Shown here: positions 45,742 through 54,553 of the stretch, piece by piece
Position numbering within the stretch: the stretch's first letter is position 1
How the letters are laid out: each line of letters starts with the position of its first letter
Assembly: GCF_039631295.1 (NCBI RefSeq)
Contig: NZ_JBDIVE010000001.1
Span: 124,001-188,000 of the forward strand
Direction of reading: 5' to 3'
DNA from: Viridibacterium sediminicola
GTDB taxonomy: Bacteria; Pseudomonadota; Gammaproteobacteria; Burkholderiales; Rhodocyclaceae
Length of the DNA: 64,000 nucleotides
Notes under the pieces: model-generated
Database searches by the model: none
The model's input: only the letters and a program-made list of their open reading frames with translations
Told to the model about the DNA's origin: nothing
Made by a program: the position numbers and the translations under genes

Positions 45742-46410
45742 TCACTTCTTGTCCGCCTTTTTGTCATGGCGTTGCTTGGAAACCTCTTCTTCGTCCAGAT
45801 AACGATAGGTCACCGCCGTGGCATCCATCTTGAGCGTACCCGCTGGCGCCGCTTCAATGGCGATGTCGCGCAGCGAAACGATGCGCGGCAGCTTGGCGAC
45901 ATCTGCCGCAAACACCCCAAGGTCCGCATACGTACCGGTGACGCGCAGGGAAATCGGCAGTTCGGCGTAGAAATCCTTCACGCCTTCGGTACCAGGGCGC
46001 CACAGCTCGAACTGCAGGCCGCGACCACGCCCTGCCCGATTGACATCGTCAAGCAGGGACTCCATCTCCGAACGATTGGGCAGCTGCTTCAGCAAAGCAC
46101 CGAACTGGCGGTCGATATCGGCAAGCTGCTTCTGGAACTCTTCAAGATTGACAGCCTGGCGCTTTTTGAGCACCCACTCATCCTTGAGGCGAACCTCGTC
46201 CTGGCGACGCTGATCCAGAGTGAGCAGCTGGTCTTTCCAGTCAAACCACCAGGCGCAGGTAACCAGCACGATGAGCAAAGCCACCAGCATGGCGATCCGT
46301 GGCACCAGGGGCCAGACGCCGGGATCATTGGGATCGAGGTCGCGAAAATCATTGAGGACCTGCTGAACATTGATGCCGCGCAGGCGCTGAGTCAGGTTCG
46401 GCGCACTCAT
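45742..46410 (-). CDS. pilO: Type IV pilus alignment protein PilO
   Basis: 222-residue bitopic inner-membrane protein. A cytoplasmic N terminus precedes one membrane helix (IAMLVALLIVLVTCAWWFDW), a coiled coil (about 60-105) and a ferredoxin-like periplasmic domain (YAELPISLRVTGTYADLGVFAADVAKLPRIV). PilO pairs with PilN to form the ring that connects PilM to PilP. The last residues are Lys/Asp-rich. Its start overlaps pilN's stop (ATGA). Confidence 0.95.
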   Translation of the reverse strand: MSAPNLTQRLRGINVQQVLNDFRDLDPNDPGVWPLVPRIAMLVALLIVLVTCAWWFDWKDQLLTLDQRRQDEVRLKDEWVLKKRQAVNLEEFQKQLADIDRQFGALLKQLPNRSEMESLLDDVNRAGRGRGLQFELWRPGTEGVKDFYAELPISLRVTGTYADLGVFAADVAKLPRIVSLRDIAIEAAPAGTLKMDATAVTYRYLDEEEVSKQRHDKKADKK

Positions 46411-46997
46411 TTGCCAGGCTCCTTGTTCGTCACCGGTTTGCCATCCTGGTCAAGCGGCGTGCGCTCAATATTGACGAACAGGGTGAAATCGCCAACCCGG
46501 CGGCGGTTGAAATCGGCCGCCTTGATCTCGACCAGCTCGGGCTTTTCAAAGATCGGCGAAGCATCCAGATTCCTCATGAACTGCGAGACACGGGCATTCG
46601 ATTGCGCGTAACCAACCAGCTGGATGCGTCCGCCGTTCTGCTTGATCAGGCGCAGGAAGACACCTTCGGGAACCTGCTTGCCCAGCTCGTTCATGATGTG
46701 CACGGTTTCAGCACGATTGCTCTGCAAGGACTCGATCACCTGCTTGCGCGACAACAGCGACTGGGTCTGCTCCTGCAAGCGCTTGATTTCGGCAATCTGC
46801 TTGTCCAGCTCGGCGATCTCGCGCTTGAGGAAATCGTTGGAGGAGTCCTGCGCCTCAATGCGCTGGTTGATCAGGGTGTGACCAACAAACCAGATGGCGC
46901 CTGCAAACAACGCCACCAGCCCCAGCAAGGTATAGAACTGCTGTCGGCGCTGCTTGCGCGCCTCTTCCCGGTGGGGCAAAAGATTGATGCGGATCAT
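46407..46997 (-). CDS. pilN: Type IV pilus assembly protein PilN
   Basis: 196-residue partner of PilO. The cytoplasmic INLLPHREEARKQRRQQF segment at residues 3-20 is the PilM-binding motif. One membrane helix follows (TLLGLVALFAGAIWFVGHTL), then a coiled coil and a periplasmic ferredoxin-like domain. Start and stop both overlap neighbours (pilM, pilO) as ATGA. Confidence 0.96.
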   Translation of the reverse strand: MIRINLLPHREEARKQRRQQFYTLLGLVALFAGAIWFVGHTLINQRIEAQDSSNDFLKREIAELDKQIAEIKRLQEQTQSLLSRKQVIESLQSNRAETVHIMNELGKQVPEGVFLRLIKQNGGRIQLVGYAQSNARVSQFMRNLDASPIFEKPELVEIKAADFNRRRVGDFTLFVNIERTPLDQDGKPVTNKEPGK

Positions 46998-48073
46998 GCG
47001 TCAAACCTCCGCATCGCAAGGCCACACGCCACCATCAGGGCGGGCGCGTCGGCAGCCAGATTCTTGGGGCGGATGCGCTGCGAGAGCGTCATGCCGACGA
47101 AGGGATTGGCCACCTGGGTCGCTACCTGGGTGCGACCGGCGACGATCTGATCAAGCCCTGGCACGACCGCACAGCCACCCGAGAGGATGATGTAGTCGAC
47201 CTGGTTGAATTGCGTCGAAGTGAAGAAAAACTGCAGCGCGCGCGACACTTCCAGCCCGAGGCTGTCCATGAACGGGCGCAACAATTCGTGTTCGTAGTTT
47301 TCCGGCAGGCTGCCGGTGCGCTTGGCGGCTTCGGCCTCTTCCTGGCTCATGCCGTAGTTGCGCATGATGTCCTGGGTCAGCTGGTAGCCACCAAAAGCCT
47401 GCTCACGCGAGTACAGCACCGCATCGTCACGCAGCACCGCGACTTTCATGACATTGGCGCCGATATCCACGGTCGCCACAATCTTGCCCGCGCCAGCATC
47501 TTTATCCAGACGGCTGCGCACGAGGTCGAAGGCAGCCTGCGCCGCGAAGGATTCGACATCCATCACGACGGCCTTGAGGCCCGCAGACTCGGCGGCGGCA
47601 ACGCGGTCTTCAACTTTTTCCTTACGCGAGGCAGCAATCAGCACCTCGACTTCATCCGGATTGTTGGCCAGCGCGCCGAGCACCTGGAAGTCCAGATTGA
47701 CCTCTTCGATCGCGAACGGGATGTACTGGTTGGCTTCGGACTCGACCTGCACTTCCATATCGAGTTCGCGCAAGCCCGCAGGCAGGGTGATTTTCTTGGT
47801 GATGACGGCGGAGGCCGGCAAAGCCAGCGAGACATTCTTGGTATTCGTCCCAAGCCGTTTCCAGCCCTTGCGGATCGCCTCGGCGACGGCTTCCAGGCTG
47901 GCGATATTGCCATCGCTGACGGCATCGCGCGGCAATGGCTCGATGGCGTAGCGCTCAAGGCGGTACTGGCCGGAAGTCTCTGAGAGCTCAACCAGTTTGA
48001 CCGAAGAAGACGAAATATCCAGACCAATCAACGGCCTGGAGCGCCCTCCCAGCAAGGATGCAATGTCAATCAC
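46994..48073 (-). CDS. pilM: Type IV pilus actin-like ATPase PilM
   Basis: 359-residue actin-fold cytoplasmic protein that binds ATP and the PilN tail. Phosphate loops LIGLDISSSSVKLVEL (near residue 15) and VATVDIGANVMKVAVL are intact. The adenosine loop IILSGGCAVVPGLDQIV is near the C terminus. Translation starts at a GTG (48073), which gives the family's usual N terminus. It is the first gene of pilMNOPQ and diverges from ponA, with 209 bases between the start codons. Confidence 0.96.
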   Translation of the reverse strand: MIDIASLLGGRSRPLIGLDISSSSVKLVELSETSGQYRLERYAIEPLPRDAVSDGNIASLEAVAEAIRKGWKRLGTNTKNVSLALPASAVITKKITLPAGLRELDMEVQVESEANQYIPFAIEEVNLDFQVLGALANNPDEVEVLIAASRKEKVEDRVAAAESAGLKAVVMDVESFAAQAAFDLVRSRLDKDAGAGKIVATVDIGANVMKVAVLRDDAVLYSREQAFGGYQLTQDIMRNYGMSQEEAEAAKRTGSLPENYEHELLRPFMDSLGLEVSRALQFFFTSTQFNQVDYIILSGGCAVVPGLDQIVAGRTQVATQVANPFVGMTLSQRIRPKNLAADAPALMVACGLAMRRFDA

Positions 48074-48200
48074 GCGAGGCCGTCCTGTAGAATATCATTT
48101 AAAATCCGGCAGTTACGTGCAATACCGCAAAACTACTTTAAATGCTAGCAGTAAGCAGTCAGAAGTGTAAAGCAAACTTGTTGCCAGCAACTTACATACG

Positions 48201-48227
48201 CTGACTTCAAGACGCGCCGCCTATAAT
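48201..48227 (+). promoter_or_regulatory. Candidate promoter of ponA
   Basis: A consensus -10 TATAAT (48222-48227) with a -35-like CTGACT (48201-48206) at a short 15-base spacing. It lies 55 bases before the ponA ATG. The remaining sequence back to pilM (48074-48200) should hold the pil promoter, but I cannot place it with confidence. Confidence 0.5.
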
Positions 48228-48282
48228 CCTGCGACTACGATAACAGCACTCGGGTCATTTACGACCAGAACCTTCAAAACTC

Positions 48283-50565
48283 ATGGCTTCCCTGCGCAAA
48301 CCGCTTCTCATCTCTGCCGCACTTATCCTGGCGCTGGGCCTGATGGCCTGCTCAGCGGTCGCCATCGCGGCGGCATTTGCCTGGCCCAAACTGCCCGACC
48401 TGGCCGCACTGACCGATTACAAGCCACGCATCCCCTTGCGCATCTATTCTGCCGACGGCGCACTGATCGGAGAATATGGCGAGGAGCGGCGCAGCTATAC
48501 GCCGATCAAGGCCGTTCCCGATTTACTCAAGCACGCCATCCTGGCAGCAGAGGACGACAGGTTTTACCAGCATGGCGGCGTCGATTTTGCCGGACTGGCG
48601 CGTGCCACCGCACTTAACCTGCTGGGCGGCGCTCGTCGGCAAGGTGGCAGCACCATTACGATGCAGGTGGCGCGCAATTTTTATCTCAGCCGCGAGAAAA
48701 CATTCAGCCGCAAACTTTATGAAATCCTGCTCTCACTGAAGATTGAAAAAAGCCTCAGCAAAGACCAGATTCTCGAAGTCTATTTCAACCAGATTTACCT
48801 TGGGCAACGTGCTTATGGTTTTACGGCAGCGGCACAGATTTATTATGGCAAGAGCCTGCCCGAACTGACGGCCGGTGAATGTGCAATGCTCGCCGGCCTG
48901 CCCAAGGCTCCCTCGGCCTATAACCCGGTCGTCAATCCCGAGCGCGCCGCACAGCGCCAGCATTATGTTTTGCGACGCATGATGGAGCTGGGTTTCATCG
49001 ATGCGGCCACACACGAGAAATCACTCAGCGAGCCGGTCAAGCTGGCGATTGGTAAATCACAGCAATCGGTGCAGCCGCTGATTTCAGTGCACGCTGAATT
49101 CGTCGCTGAAATGGCGCGTCAGATCGCCTACGAACAATTCAAGGACGAAGCCTATACGCGCGGCATCAAGGTCATCACCACAGTTTTGAAGAATGACCAG
49201 GTCGCAGCCTATCAGTCGCTGCGCCGTGGCGTACTCGATTATGAGCGCCGCCATGGTTATCGCGGTGCCGAGGCGCAGCTGGACCTGAGCGATGTAAAAA
49301 GCGATCAAGACGAACATCTTGAAGAGCTGATCGACGACTACCCCGATCAGGACGAGATCCGCACCGCCATCGTGCTGCGCGCAGAACCCAAGCTCCTGCA
49401 TTTGTATCTGCGCGGCGGCGAGCTGGTCGACATCAGCGGCGACAGCCTCAAATACGCGGCGGCGATGATGGCCGCCAACGCCGCGCCGCAAAAGCAGCTG
49501 CGCCGCGGTTCGCTGATCCGCGTGGTGAAAACGGCCAAGGGCTGGGCGGTGACACAGCCGCCCGAGGTGGAAGCCGCCTTTGTCTCGCTGGACCCGAATA
49601 CCGGCGCGATCCGCTCCCTGGTCGGCGGCTTTGACTTCAACCGCAACAAGTTCAACCACGTCACCCAGGCCTGGCGCCAGCCCGGATCGAGCTTCAAGCC
49701 CTTCATCTACTCGGCCGCCATCGAAAAGGGCTTCACCCCGGAGAGCGTGTTCGACGATGCGCCGCTGAATTTCTCGGCCAGCGATACGGGCAGCCAGGCT
49801 TGGTCGCCGGGTAACTACGACGGCAAATACGAAGGCCCGATGAGCCTGCGCACTGCGCTGGCCAAGTCGAAGAACATGGTCGCCATCCGCCTGCTGCAAG
49901 CCATCGGCCCGGCCTATGCGCAGGACTACGTGACTACGCGCTTCGGTTTTGATCCGAACAAGAACCCGCCCTACCTGACCCTGGCGCTCGGTTCCGGTGC
50001 CGTCACGCCCTGGCAGATGGCCAGCGCTTACGCCATTTTTGCCAACGGCGGCTATCGCATCCAGCCCTACATCGTCAGCGAGATCCGTGACGAGAAGGAC
50101 CGTGTCGTGGCGCGCGTCGATCCGGCGGTGGCCGGCAAGCAGGCGGACCGCGTGCTCGACCCGCGCAATGTCTATCTGATGAACTCGATGATGCAGGACG
50201 TGGTGCGACGCGGCACCGCAGGCAAGGCGATGGCGCTTGGCCGCAGCGATCTGGCCGGCAAGACCGGCACCACCAATGACTACGTCGACGCCTGGTTCAG
50301 CGGCTACAACCCCGGCCTGGTGGGCATCGCCTGGGTCGGCCACGACCAGCCAAAGAAACTCGGCTCAGGCGAAACCGGCGGCGTGCTCGCCCTGCCAATC
50401 TGGATCGGCTACATGGACAAGGCGCTCAAGGGCGTGCCCGAGCAGAACATGGAAGTGCCACCCGGACTGGTACGCGTCAAGACGGACAAGGGCACCGAGG
50501 ATCTGGTGTACGAGGAGAACATCCCCGGCGACAGCTCGGCGACGCCCGCCACGCCGCCCAACTGA
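48283..50565 (+). CDS. ponA: Bifunctional penicillin-binding protein 1A
   Basis: 760-residue class A PBP that polymerises and crosslinks peptidoglycan. One N-terminal membrane helix precedes the GT51 glycosyltransferase domain (EDDRFYQHGGVD with the catalytic Glu, then GGSTITMQVARN and KTFSRKLYEILLSLKIE). The transpeptidase has Ser469-x-x-Lys472 (SSFK), SKN and K660-TGT. An OB-like insert between the domains (about 310-400, DLSDVKSDQDEHLEELIDDYPDQ) is acidic. Its position beside divergent pilMNOPQ is conserved across proteobacteria. It ends 19 bases before the convergent cyaY. Confidence 0.97.
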   Translation: MASLRKPLLISAALILALGLMACSAVAIAAAFAWPKLPDLAALTDYKPRIPLRIYSADGALIGEYGEERRSYTPIKAVPDLLKHAILAAEDDRFYQHGGVDFAGLARATALNLLGGARRQGGSTITMQVARNFYLSREKTFSRKLYEILLSLKIEKSLSKDQILEVYFNQIYLGQRAYGFTAAAQIYYGKSLPELTAGECAMLAGLPKAPSAYNPVVNPERAAQRQHYVLRRMMELGFIDAATHEKSLSEPVKLAIGKSQQSVQPLISVHAEFVAEMARQIAYEQFKDEAYTRGIKVITTVLKNDQVAAYQSLRRGVLDYERRHGYRGAEAQLDLSDVKSDQDEHLEELIDDYPDQDEIRTAIVLRAEPKLLHLYLRGGELVDISGDSLKYAAAMMAANAAPQKQLRRGSLIRVVKTAKGWAVTQPPEVEAAFVSLDPNTGAIRSLVGGFDFNRNKFNHVTQAWRQPGSSFKPFIYSAAIEKGFTPESVFDDAPLNFSASDTGSQAWSPGNYDGKYEGPMSLRTALAKSKNMVAIRLLQAIGPAYAQDYVTTRFGFDPNKNPPYLTLALGSGAVTPWQMASAYAIFANGGYRIQPYIVSEIRDEKDRVVARVDPAVAGKQADRVLDPRNVYLMNSMMQDVVRRGTAGKAMALGRSDLAGKTGTTNDYVDAWFSGYNPGLVGIAWVGHDQPKKLGSGETGGVLALPIWIGYMDKALKGVPEQNMEVPPGLVRVKTDKGTEDLVYEENIPGDSSATPATPPN

Positions 50566-50584
50566 GTTGCCGGCGCAGGCGGTC

Positions 50585-50920
50585 TCAGCGAGCCGGCAGG
50601 CGTAAAGTCGTGCCGGCTTGCTCGCTGAGCAGGCGGTTGAGCGCGGCGTAGAGGTCTTCACCGTCACGCGTATTGAGCCAGCGACCGTTTTCGGGGCGAT
50701 AATGGAAGCCGCCCGAGCGCGCTGCCACCCAGATTTCACGTGCCGCCGCATGGCGATTGATGACCATCTTGCTGCCATTGGGAAATTCCAGCTCCAGAAT
50801 GCCGCCGGGCCGCGACTCCAGATCCAGGTCGATGTCGGCGTCGTCAGCGGCGCTTTCAATGTCTTGCTCCAGTTGCGCCATCTGTGCGTCGGCGATATCC
50901 AGAAATGCGTTCTCGTCCAT
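50585..50920 (-). CDS. cyaY: Frataxin-like iron-sulfur assembly protein CyaY
   Basis: 111-residue frataxin homologue that binds iron and modulates IscS activity. The acidic first helix (DENAFLDIADAQMAQLEQDIESAADDADIDLDLES) precedes the beta-sheet (ILELEFPNGSKMVINRHAAAREIWVAARSGGFHYRP). The ATG at 50920 starts the conserved MDENAF sequence; an upstream ATG in frame adds eight residues. It is divergent from lptM-lysA, the standard arrangement. Confidence 0.94.
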   Translation of the reverse strand: MDENAFLDIADAQMAQLEQDIESAADDADIDLDLESRPGGILELEFPNGSKMVINRHAAAREIWVAARSGGFHYRPENGRWLNTRDGEDLYAALNRLLSEQAGTTLRLPAR

Positions 50921-50972
50921 GAGCGAGCAGCTCCTTGCTAACATTAGGTTTTATTCAAACAACGATACCAGC

Positions 50973-51107
50973 ATGCGCTTGATTCTCTCGATCTGTCTTC
51001 TCTCGCTGGCGCTTTCCGCCTGCGGCATCAAGGGCGCGCTGTACCTGCCTGCGCCCGATCATAACAAGCCCACTGGCGAACCGTCTGCAGCGAAAGTGGC
51101 GCCATGA
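50973..51107 (+). CDS. lptM: LPS-assembly lipoprotein LptM (YifL)
   Basis: 44-residue lipoprotein. The signal peptide MRLILSICLLSLALSAC has lipobox LSAC, so Cys17 is the lipidated residue. It is followed by the characteristic GIKGALYLP segment and a short variable tail. LptM helps LptD/E mature at the outer membrane in E. coli. The gene is short and easily missed. Its stop overlaps the lysA ATG (ATGA). The cyaY/lptM-lysA arrangement is the usual proteobacterial one, which supports the call. Confidence 0.92.
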   Translation: MRLILSICLLSLALSACGIKGALYLPAPDHNKPTGEPSAAKVAP

Positions 51108-52375
51108 GTGTTGCGCCCCTGCCCCATGTCATCCCGACCCTGAGCCAAGGCGCTGCCGGACTGCAGCTGGAACAGGTTGCGCTGAGCGACATCGCCGCAC
51201 AATTCGGCAGCCCGACCTATGTCTATTCCCGCGCCGCGCTGACGGCTGCCTGGCACAACTGGGTCAGCGCCCTCGAAGGCCGCAACGCCCTCGTCTGCTA
51301 CGCCGTCAAGGCCAATAGCAATCTGGCCGTGCTGAACGTGTTTGCACGCCTCGGCGCCGGTTTCGACATCGTCTCCGGCGGCGAGCTGGCGCGTGTGCTG
51401 GCGGCCGGCGGTCGTGCCGACCGCGTGGTGTTCTCCGGCGTCGGCAAGAGTCGTGCGGAAATGGCGCAAGCCCTGCGCGCCGGCATCCACTGTTTCAACC
51501 TCGAATCCGCGCCCGAGCTCGATCGCCTTGAAGCTGTGGCCGCCGAACTGGGCCTGCAGGCAGCCATTGCCTTCCGCGTCAATCCGGCCGTCGATCCGAA
51601 GACCCATCCCTACATTTCCACCGGCCTGCGCGACAACAAATTCGGCGTCGCCTTCGAAGATGCGCTAGCGCTGTATCGCAAAGCCGCGGCATCCAAGCAT
51701 CTGCGCATCAGCGGTATTGCCTGCCACATCGGCTCGCAACTGCTCGATCCGGCGCCGATGGCCGAGGCGGCCGCCAAGGTTCGTGGCCTCGTTGAACAGC
51801 TGGAACGCGAAGGCATCCACCTCGATCACATCGATCTGGGCGGCGGTCTGGGCATCCGCTATAGCGATGAAGTGCCGCCGACGGGCCGCGATTATCTCGC
51901 CCCCCTGCTCGCCGCCATGGCGGGGCGCCCCGAGCAGCTATGCTTCGAGCCCGGCCGCTCCCTGGTCGGCAATGCCGGCTTGCTGCTGACCCGCGTGGAA
52001 TTCCTCAAGCCCGGCGCGACCAAGAATTTCGCCATCGTCGATGCCGCGATGAACGACCTGGCGCGCCCGGCGCTCTACGATGCGTATCACGAAATGCTGG
52101 CCGTGCAGCCACGCGACACGCCACCGGTCTCCTATGAAATCGTCGGCCCGATCTGCGAAAGCGGCGACTTCCTCGGCCACGAGCGCGCCCTGTCACTCGC
52201 CGAGGGCGACCTGATCGCCATTCTCTCAGCCGGCGCCTACGGCATGACCATGAGCTCCAACTACAACACCCGCGGCCGCTGCGCCGAAGTGATGGTCGAT
52301 GGCGATCAGCTGCACCTGATCCGCCCACGTGAGAGCATCGACAGCCTGTTTGCGACGGAGCGCGTATTGCCGTGA
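51104..52375 (+). CDS. lysA: Diaminopimelate decarboxylase
   Basis: 423-residue PLP enzyme of fold type III. It decarboxylates meso-diaminopimelate to lysine. The PLP lysine is Lys69 (YAVKANSN). HIGSQL, the GGGLGIRY phosphate loop, EPGRSLVGNAG and GPICESGDFLG with the active-site Cys are all present. Its start overlaps lptM and its stop overlaps the hslR start (GTGA), so the three genes are coupled. Confidence 0.97.
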   Translation: MSVAPLPHVIPTLSQGAAGLQLEQVALSDIAAQFGSPTYVYSRAALTAAWHNWVSALEGRNALVCYAVKANSNLAVLNVFARLGAGFDIVSGGELARVLAAGGRADRVVFSGVGKSRAEMAQALRAGIHCFNLESAPELDRLEAVAAELGLQAAIAFRVNPAVDPKTHPYISTGLRDNKFGVAFEDALALYRKAAASKHLRISGIACHIGSQLLDPAPMAEAAAKVRGLVEQLEREGIHLDHIDLGGGLGIRYSDEVPPTGRDYLAPLLAAMAGRPEQLCFEPGRSLVGNAGLLLTRVEFLKPGATKNFAIVDAAMNDLARPALYDAYHEMLAVQPRDTPPVSYEIVGPICESGDFLGHERALSLAEGDLIAILSAGAYGMTMSSNYNTRGRCAEVMVDGDQLHLIRPRESIDSLFATERVLP

Positions 52376-52758
52376 GTGGCGAGGAAGGCGTACGCATCGA
52401 CAAATGGCTGTGGGCGGCGCGTTTCTTCAAGACGCGCACGCTGGCGACGGACGCCATCGAAGGCGGCCATGTGCAGCTCAACGGGCTGCGCATCAAGCCT
52501 TCGCGCAATGTTAAAGCCGGCGACCGCATCGAGCTGGTGGCCGGCGATCAGCAGTGGGTGTTGATCGTGCAGGCGCTGGCAGACAAACGCGGCCCGGCCA
52601 GCGTGGCGCGCACGCTCTACGAGGAAACGGCGGAGAGCATTGCAGCGCGGCAGGCACGCATCGAACAGCGGCGCCTGCAGCATGAACCGGCCGACGATCT
52701 GCGCGGCCGCCCGACCAAGCGCGACCGCCGCGCCATGACGCGCGTGCGCTGGGACTGA
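52372..52758 (+). CDS. hslR: Ribosome-associated heat-shock protein 15 (S4 domain)
   Basis: 128-residue Hsp15. An N-terminal S4 RNA-binding domain (VRIDKWLWAARFFKTRTLATDAIEGGHVQLNG) precedes a basic C-terminal helix region (RRLQHEPADDLRGRPTKRDRRAMTRVRWD). In E. coli it recognises 50S subunits that carry a stalled peptidyl-tRNA. It starts at a GTG that overlaps the lysA stop. Confidence 0.93.
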   Translation: MSGEEGVRIDKWLWAARFFKTRTLATDAIEGGHVQLNGLRIKPSRNVKAGDRIELVAGDQQWVLIVQALADKRGPASVARTLYEETAESIAARQARIEQRRLQHEPADDLRGRPTKRDRRAMTRVRWD

Positions 52759-52891
52759 TTGCGCTGCACGGAACATCTCCGATTGCGCAGGCTATGCACA
52801 TGCGCTAGTGTGAGTGCTCGATGTTCTGGTTTGGCTGATGCGTGCGCACAGCCGCTGCCGGACTCATGAACCGCCGCCACGGAGACCAAAC

Positions 52892-53338
52892 ATGAGCACC
52901 ACGACAGTCAAGGAAATACTCGCCGGAAAATCTGCAGAAATCCTCAGCGTCACGCCGGACATCTCGGTCTATGCCGCGCTGGAACTAATGGCCAAGGCCG
53001 ACATCAGCGCTGTGCTGGTGCTCGAAGGCGAGCGTCTGGTAGGCATCTTCACCGAACGCGACTACGCCCGCAAAGTCATCCTGCGCGGCCGCAGCTCTCG
53101 TGAATCAAGCATCGGCGAGCTGATGACGCAGAACCTGCTGACCATCTCGCCCAACCATACGGTCGACGACATCATGTCCATCATGACCGAGAACCGCTTC
53201 CGTCACCTGCCGGTGGTCGATCACGGCAAACTGGTCGGCATCGTCACTATCGGCGATGCCGTCAAAGCCGTCATGGAAGAACAGCGCCAGACGATTGCCC
53301 AGCTCTCAAGTTACATCGCGGGTGATCTCACCACCTGA
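52892..53338 (+). CDS. CBS-domain-pair protein
   Basis: 148 residues formed almost entirely by two CBS motifs (about 8-62 and 72-125, with AVLVLEGERLVGIFTERDYARKVIL and RHLPVVDHGKLVGIVTIGDAVK). CBS pairs bind adenine nucleotides and regulate partner proteins; no effector domain is present here. The ATG at 52892 has GGAGA upstream; the frame is open further upstream but without homology. Its last 33 bases overlap the tail of the convergent hemerythrin-like gene. Confidence 0.92.
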   Translation: MSTTTVKEILAGKSAEILSVTPDISVYAALELMAKADISAVLVLEGERLVGIFTERDYARKVILRGRSSRESSIGELMTQNLLTISPNHTVDDIMSIMTENRFRHLPVVDHGKLVGIVTIGDAVKAVMEEQRQTIAQLSSYIAGDLTT

Positions 53339-53719
53339 GTGGCCGAACACCGACTCCATCAGGTAATCCTCCTTGCGCCCATGCTGGGCCAGCATGGTGC
53401 GCAAGCGCAGGGATTCGCCGAGGTAGCTGCTCACATCGCACACGGCCAGTGCGCCCCCCATGTAATCCATCATCCCGTTCATCTGATGATGTTCGCGGCG
53501 CATGATCGCCACCGAGGTGGAGTTAGCGAAGGACAGGCGCTCGAAAGCGGGGAACAGCTCGTCTTCTTCCGCTTCGAAATGCGCACGCATCGAAGTGCGG
53601 AAGCGGCTATAGGTCTCCTCGGCCTGCGTCCAGTCCTCGCGCTGCACCAGCTTGTCCAGCGTCATCAGCAACTCGTCGCAGCGACGGTGCATGTCTTCGA
53701 ACAGTTCGGCAACCAGCAT
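53306..53719 (-). CDS. Hemerythrin-like HHE-domain protein
   Basis: 137 residues with the four-helix HHE cation-binding pattern. Likely di-iron ligands lie in DMHRRCDEL, AHFEAEEDELFPAFE, REHHQMNGMM and LAQHGRKEDYLM. Such proteins bind oxygen or nitric oxide or serve in stress repair. The ATG at 53719 has AGGAG upstream; a longer in-frame start is less likely. It converges with the CBS gene and overlaps it by 33 bases. Confidence 0.87.
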   Translation of the reverse strand: MLVAELFEDMHRRCDELLMTLDKLVQREDWTQAEETYSRFRTSMRAHFEAEEDELFPAFERLSFANSTSVAIMRREHHQMNGMMDYMGGALAVCDVSSYLGESLRLRTMLAQHGRKEDYLMESVFGHSGGEITRDVT

Positions 53720-53848
53720 GGCTCGCTCCTCGCTTGTATTCTTGAGGCCCCATTCTGCGCCGCCAGACATAGGCTTAATTGAGGCAGATCAAGCCCTCAG
53801 TGGGCGATAATCGCTACTTCGAATGTCTGTTCCTTCACGTGCTACACC

Positions 53849-54529
53849 ATGAAATCTGATCGCGCTGTTGTCCTGCTCTCGGGCGGACTTGATTCTGCAA
53901 CCTGTCTGGCCATCGCTCGCGATGCCGGGCTCGAAACCTATGCCTTGTCGGTCGCCTATGGCCAGCGCCATGCCGCCGAGCTGGACGCCGCGCAGCGCGT
54001 CGCGGCCGCCCTTGGGGCGCGCGAACATCGTGTCGCCAATGTCGATCTGGGGCAGTTCGGTGGCTCGGCGCTGACCGACAGTTCGCTGACCGTGCCGGTC
54101 GATGGCATCCAGCCGGGCATCCCGATCACCTATGTGCCAGCACGCAATACCGTGATGCTGTCGCTGGCGCTGGGCTGGGCCGAAGTGCTTGAGGCGCAGC
54201 ACATTTATGTCGGCGTCAATGCGGTGGATTATTCCGGCTATCCGGATTGCCGGCCGGAATTCATCGCCGCCTTCGAGCGCATGGCTCAGCTGGCGACCAA
54301 GGTCGGTGTCGAGGGTTTGTCACTGCAGATTCATGCGCCGCTGATCGATCTCTCCAAAGCCGAGATCATCCAGCTGGGCACTGGTCTGGGGGTCGATTAC
54401 GGGATGACCGTATCGTGCTACAAGGCCGACGCGGCAGGCCGCGCCTGTGGCCAGTGCGACTCCTGCCGCCTGCGCAGCGCAGGCTTTGCCGAAGCCGGAC
54501 TGGCGGACCCGACGCGCTATCAGGGCTGA
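53849..54529 (+). CDS. queC: 7-cyano-7-deazaguanine (preQ0) synthase
   Basis: 226-residue ATP-dependent enzyme that converts 7-carboxy-7-deazaguanine to preQ0 in queuosine synthesis. The PP-loop is LLSGGLDSATC. The zinc site has Cys residues in CYKADAAGRACGQCDSC. ITYVPARNTVML and VGVNAVDYSGYPDCRPEF are family motifs. Other que genes are not in the window. It stands alone, between the hemerythrin-like gene and convergent ackA. Confidence 0.97.
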   Translation: MKSDRAVVLLSGGLDSATCLAIARDAGLETYALSVAYGQRHAAELDAAQRVAAALGAREHRVANVDLGQFGGSALTDSSLTVPVDGIQPGIPITYVPARNTVMLSLALGWAEVLEAQHIYVGVNAVDYSGYPDCRPEFIAAFERMAQLATKVGVEGLSLQIHAPLIDLSKAEIIQLGTGLGVDYGMTVSCYKADAAGRACGQCDSCRLRSAGFAEAGLADPTRYQG

Positions 54530-54553
54530 TCGCGCGCAGGGCCCGAACGCTTG

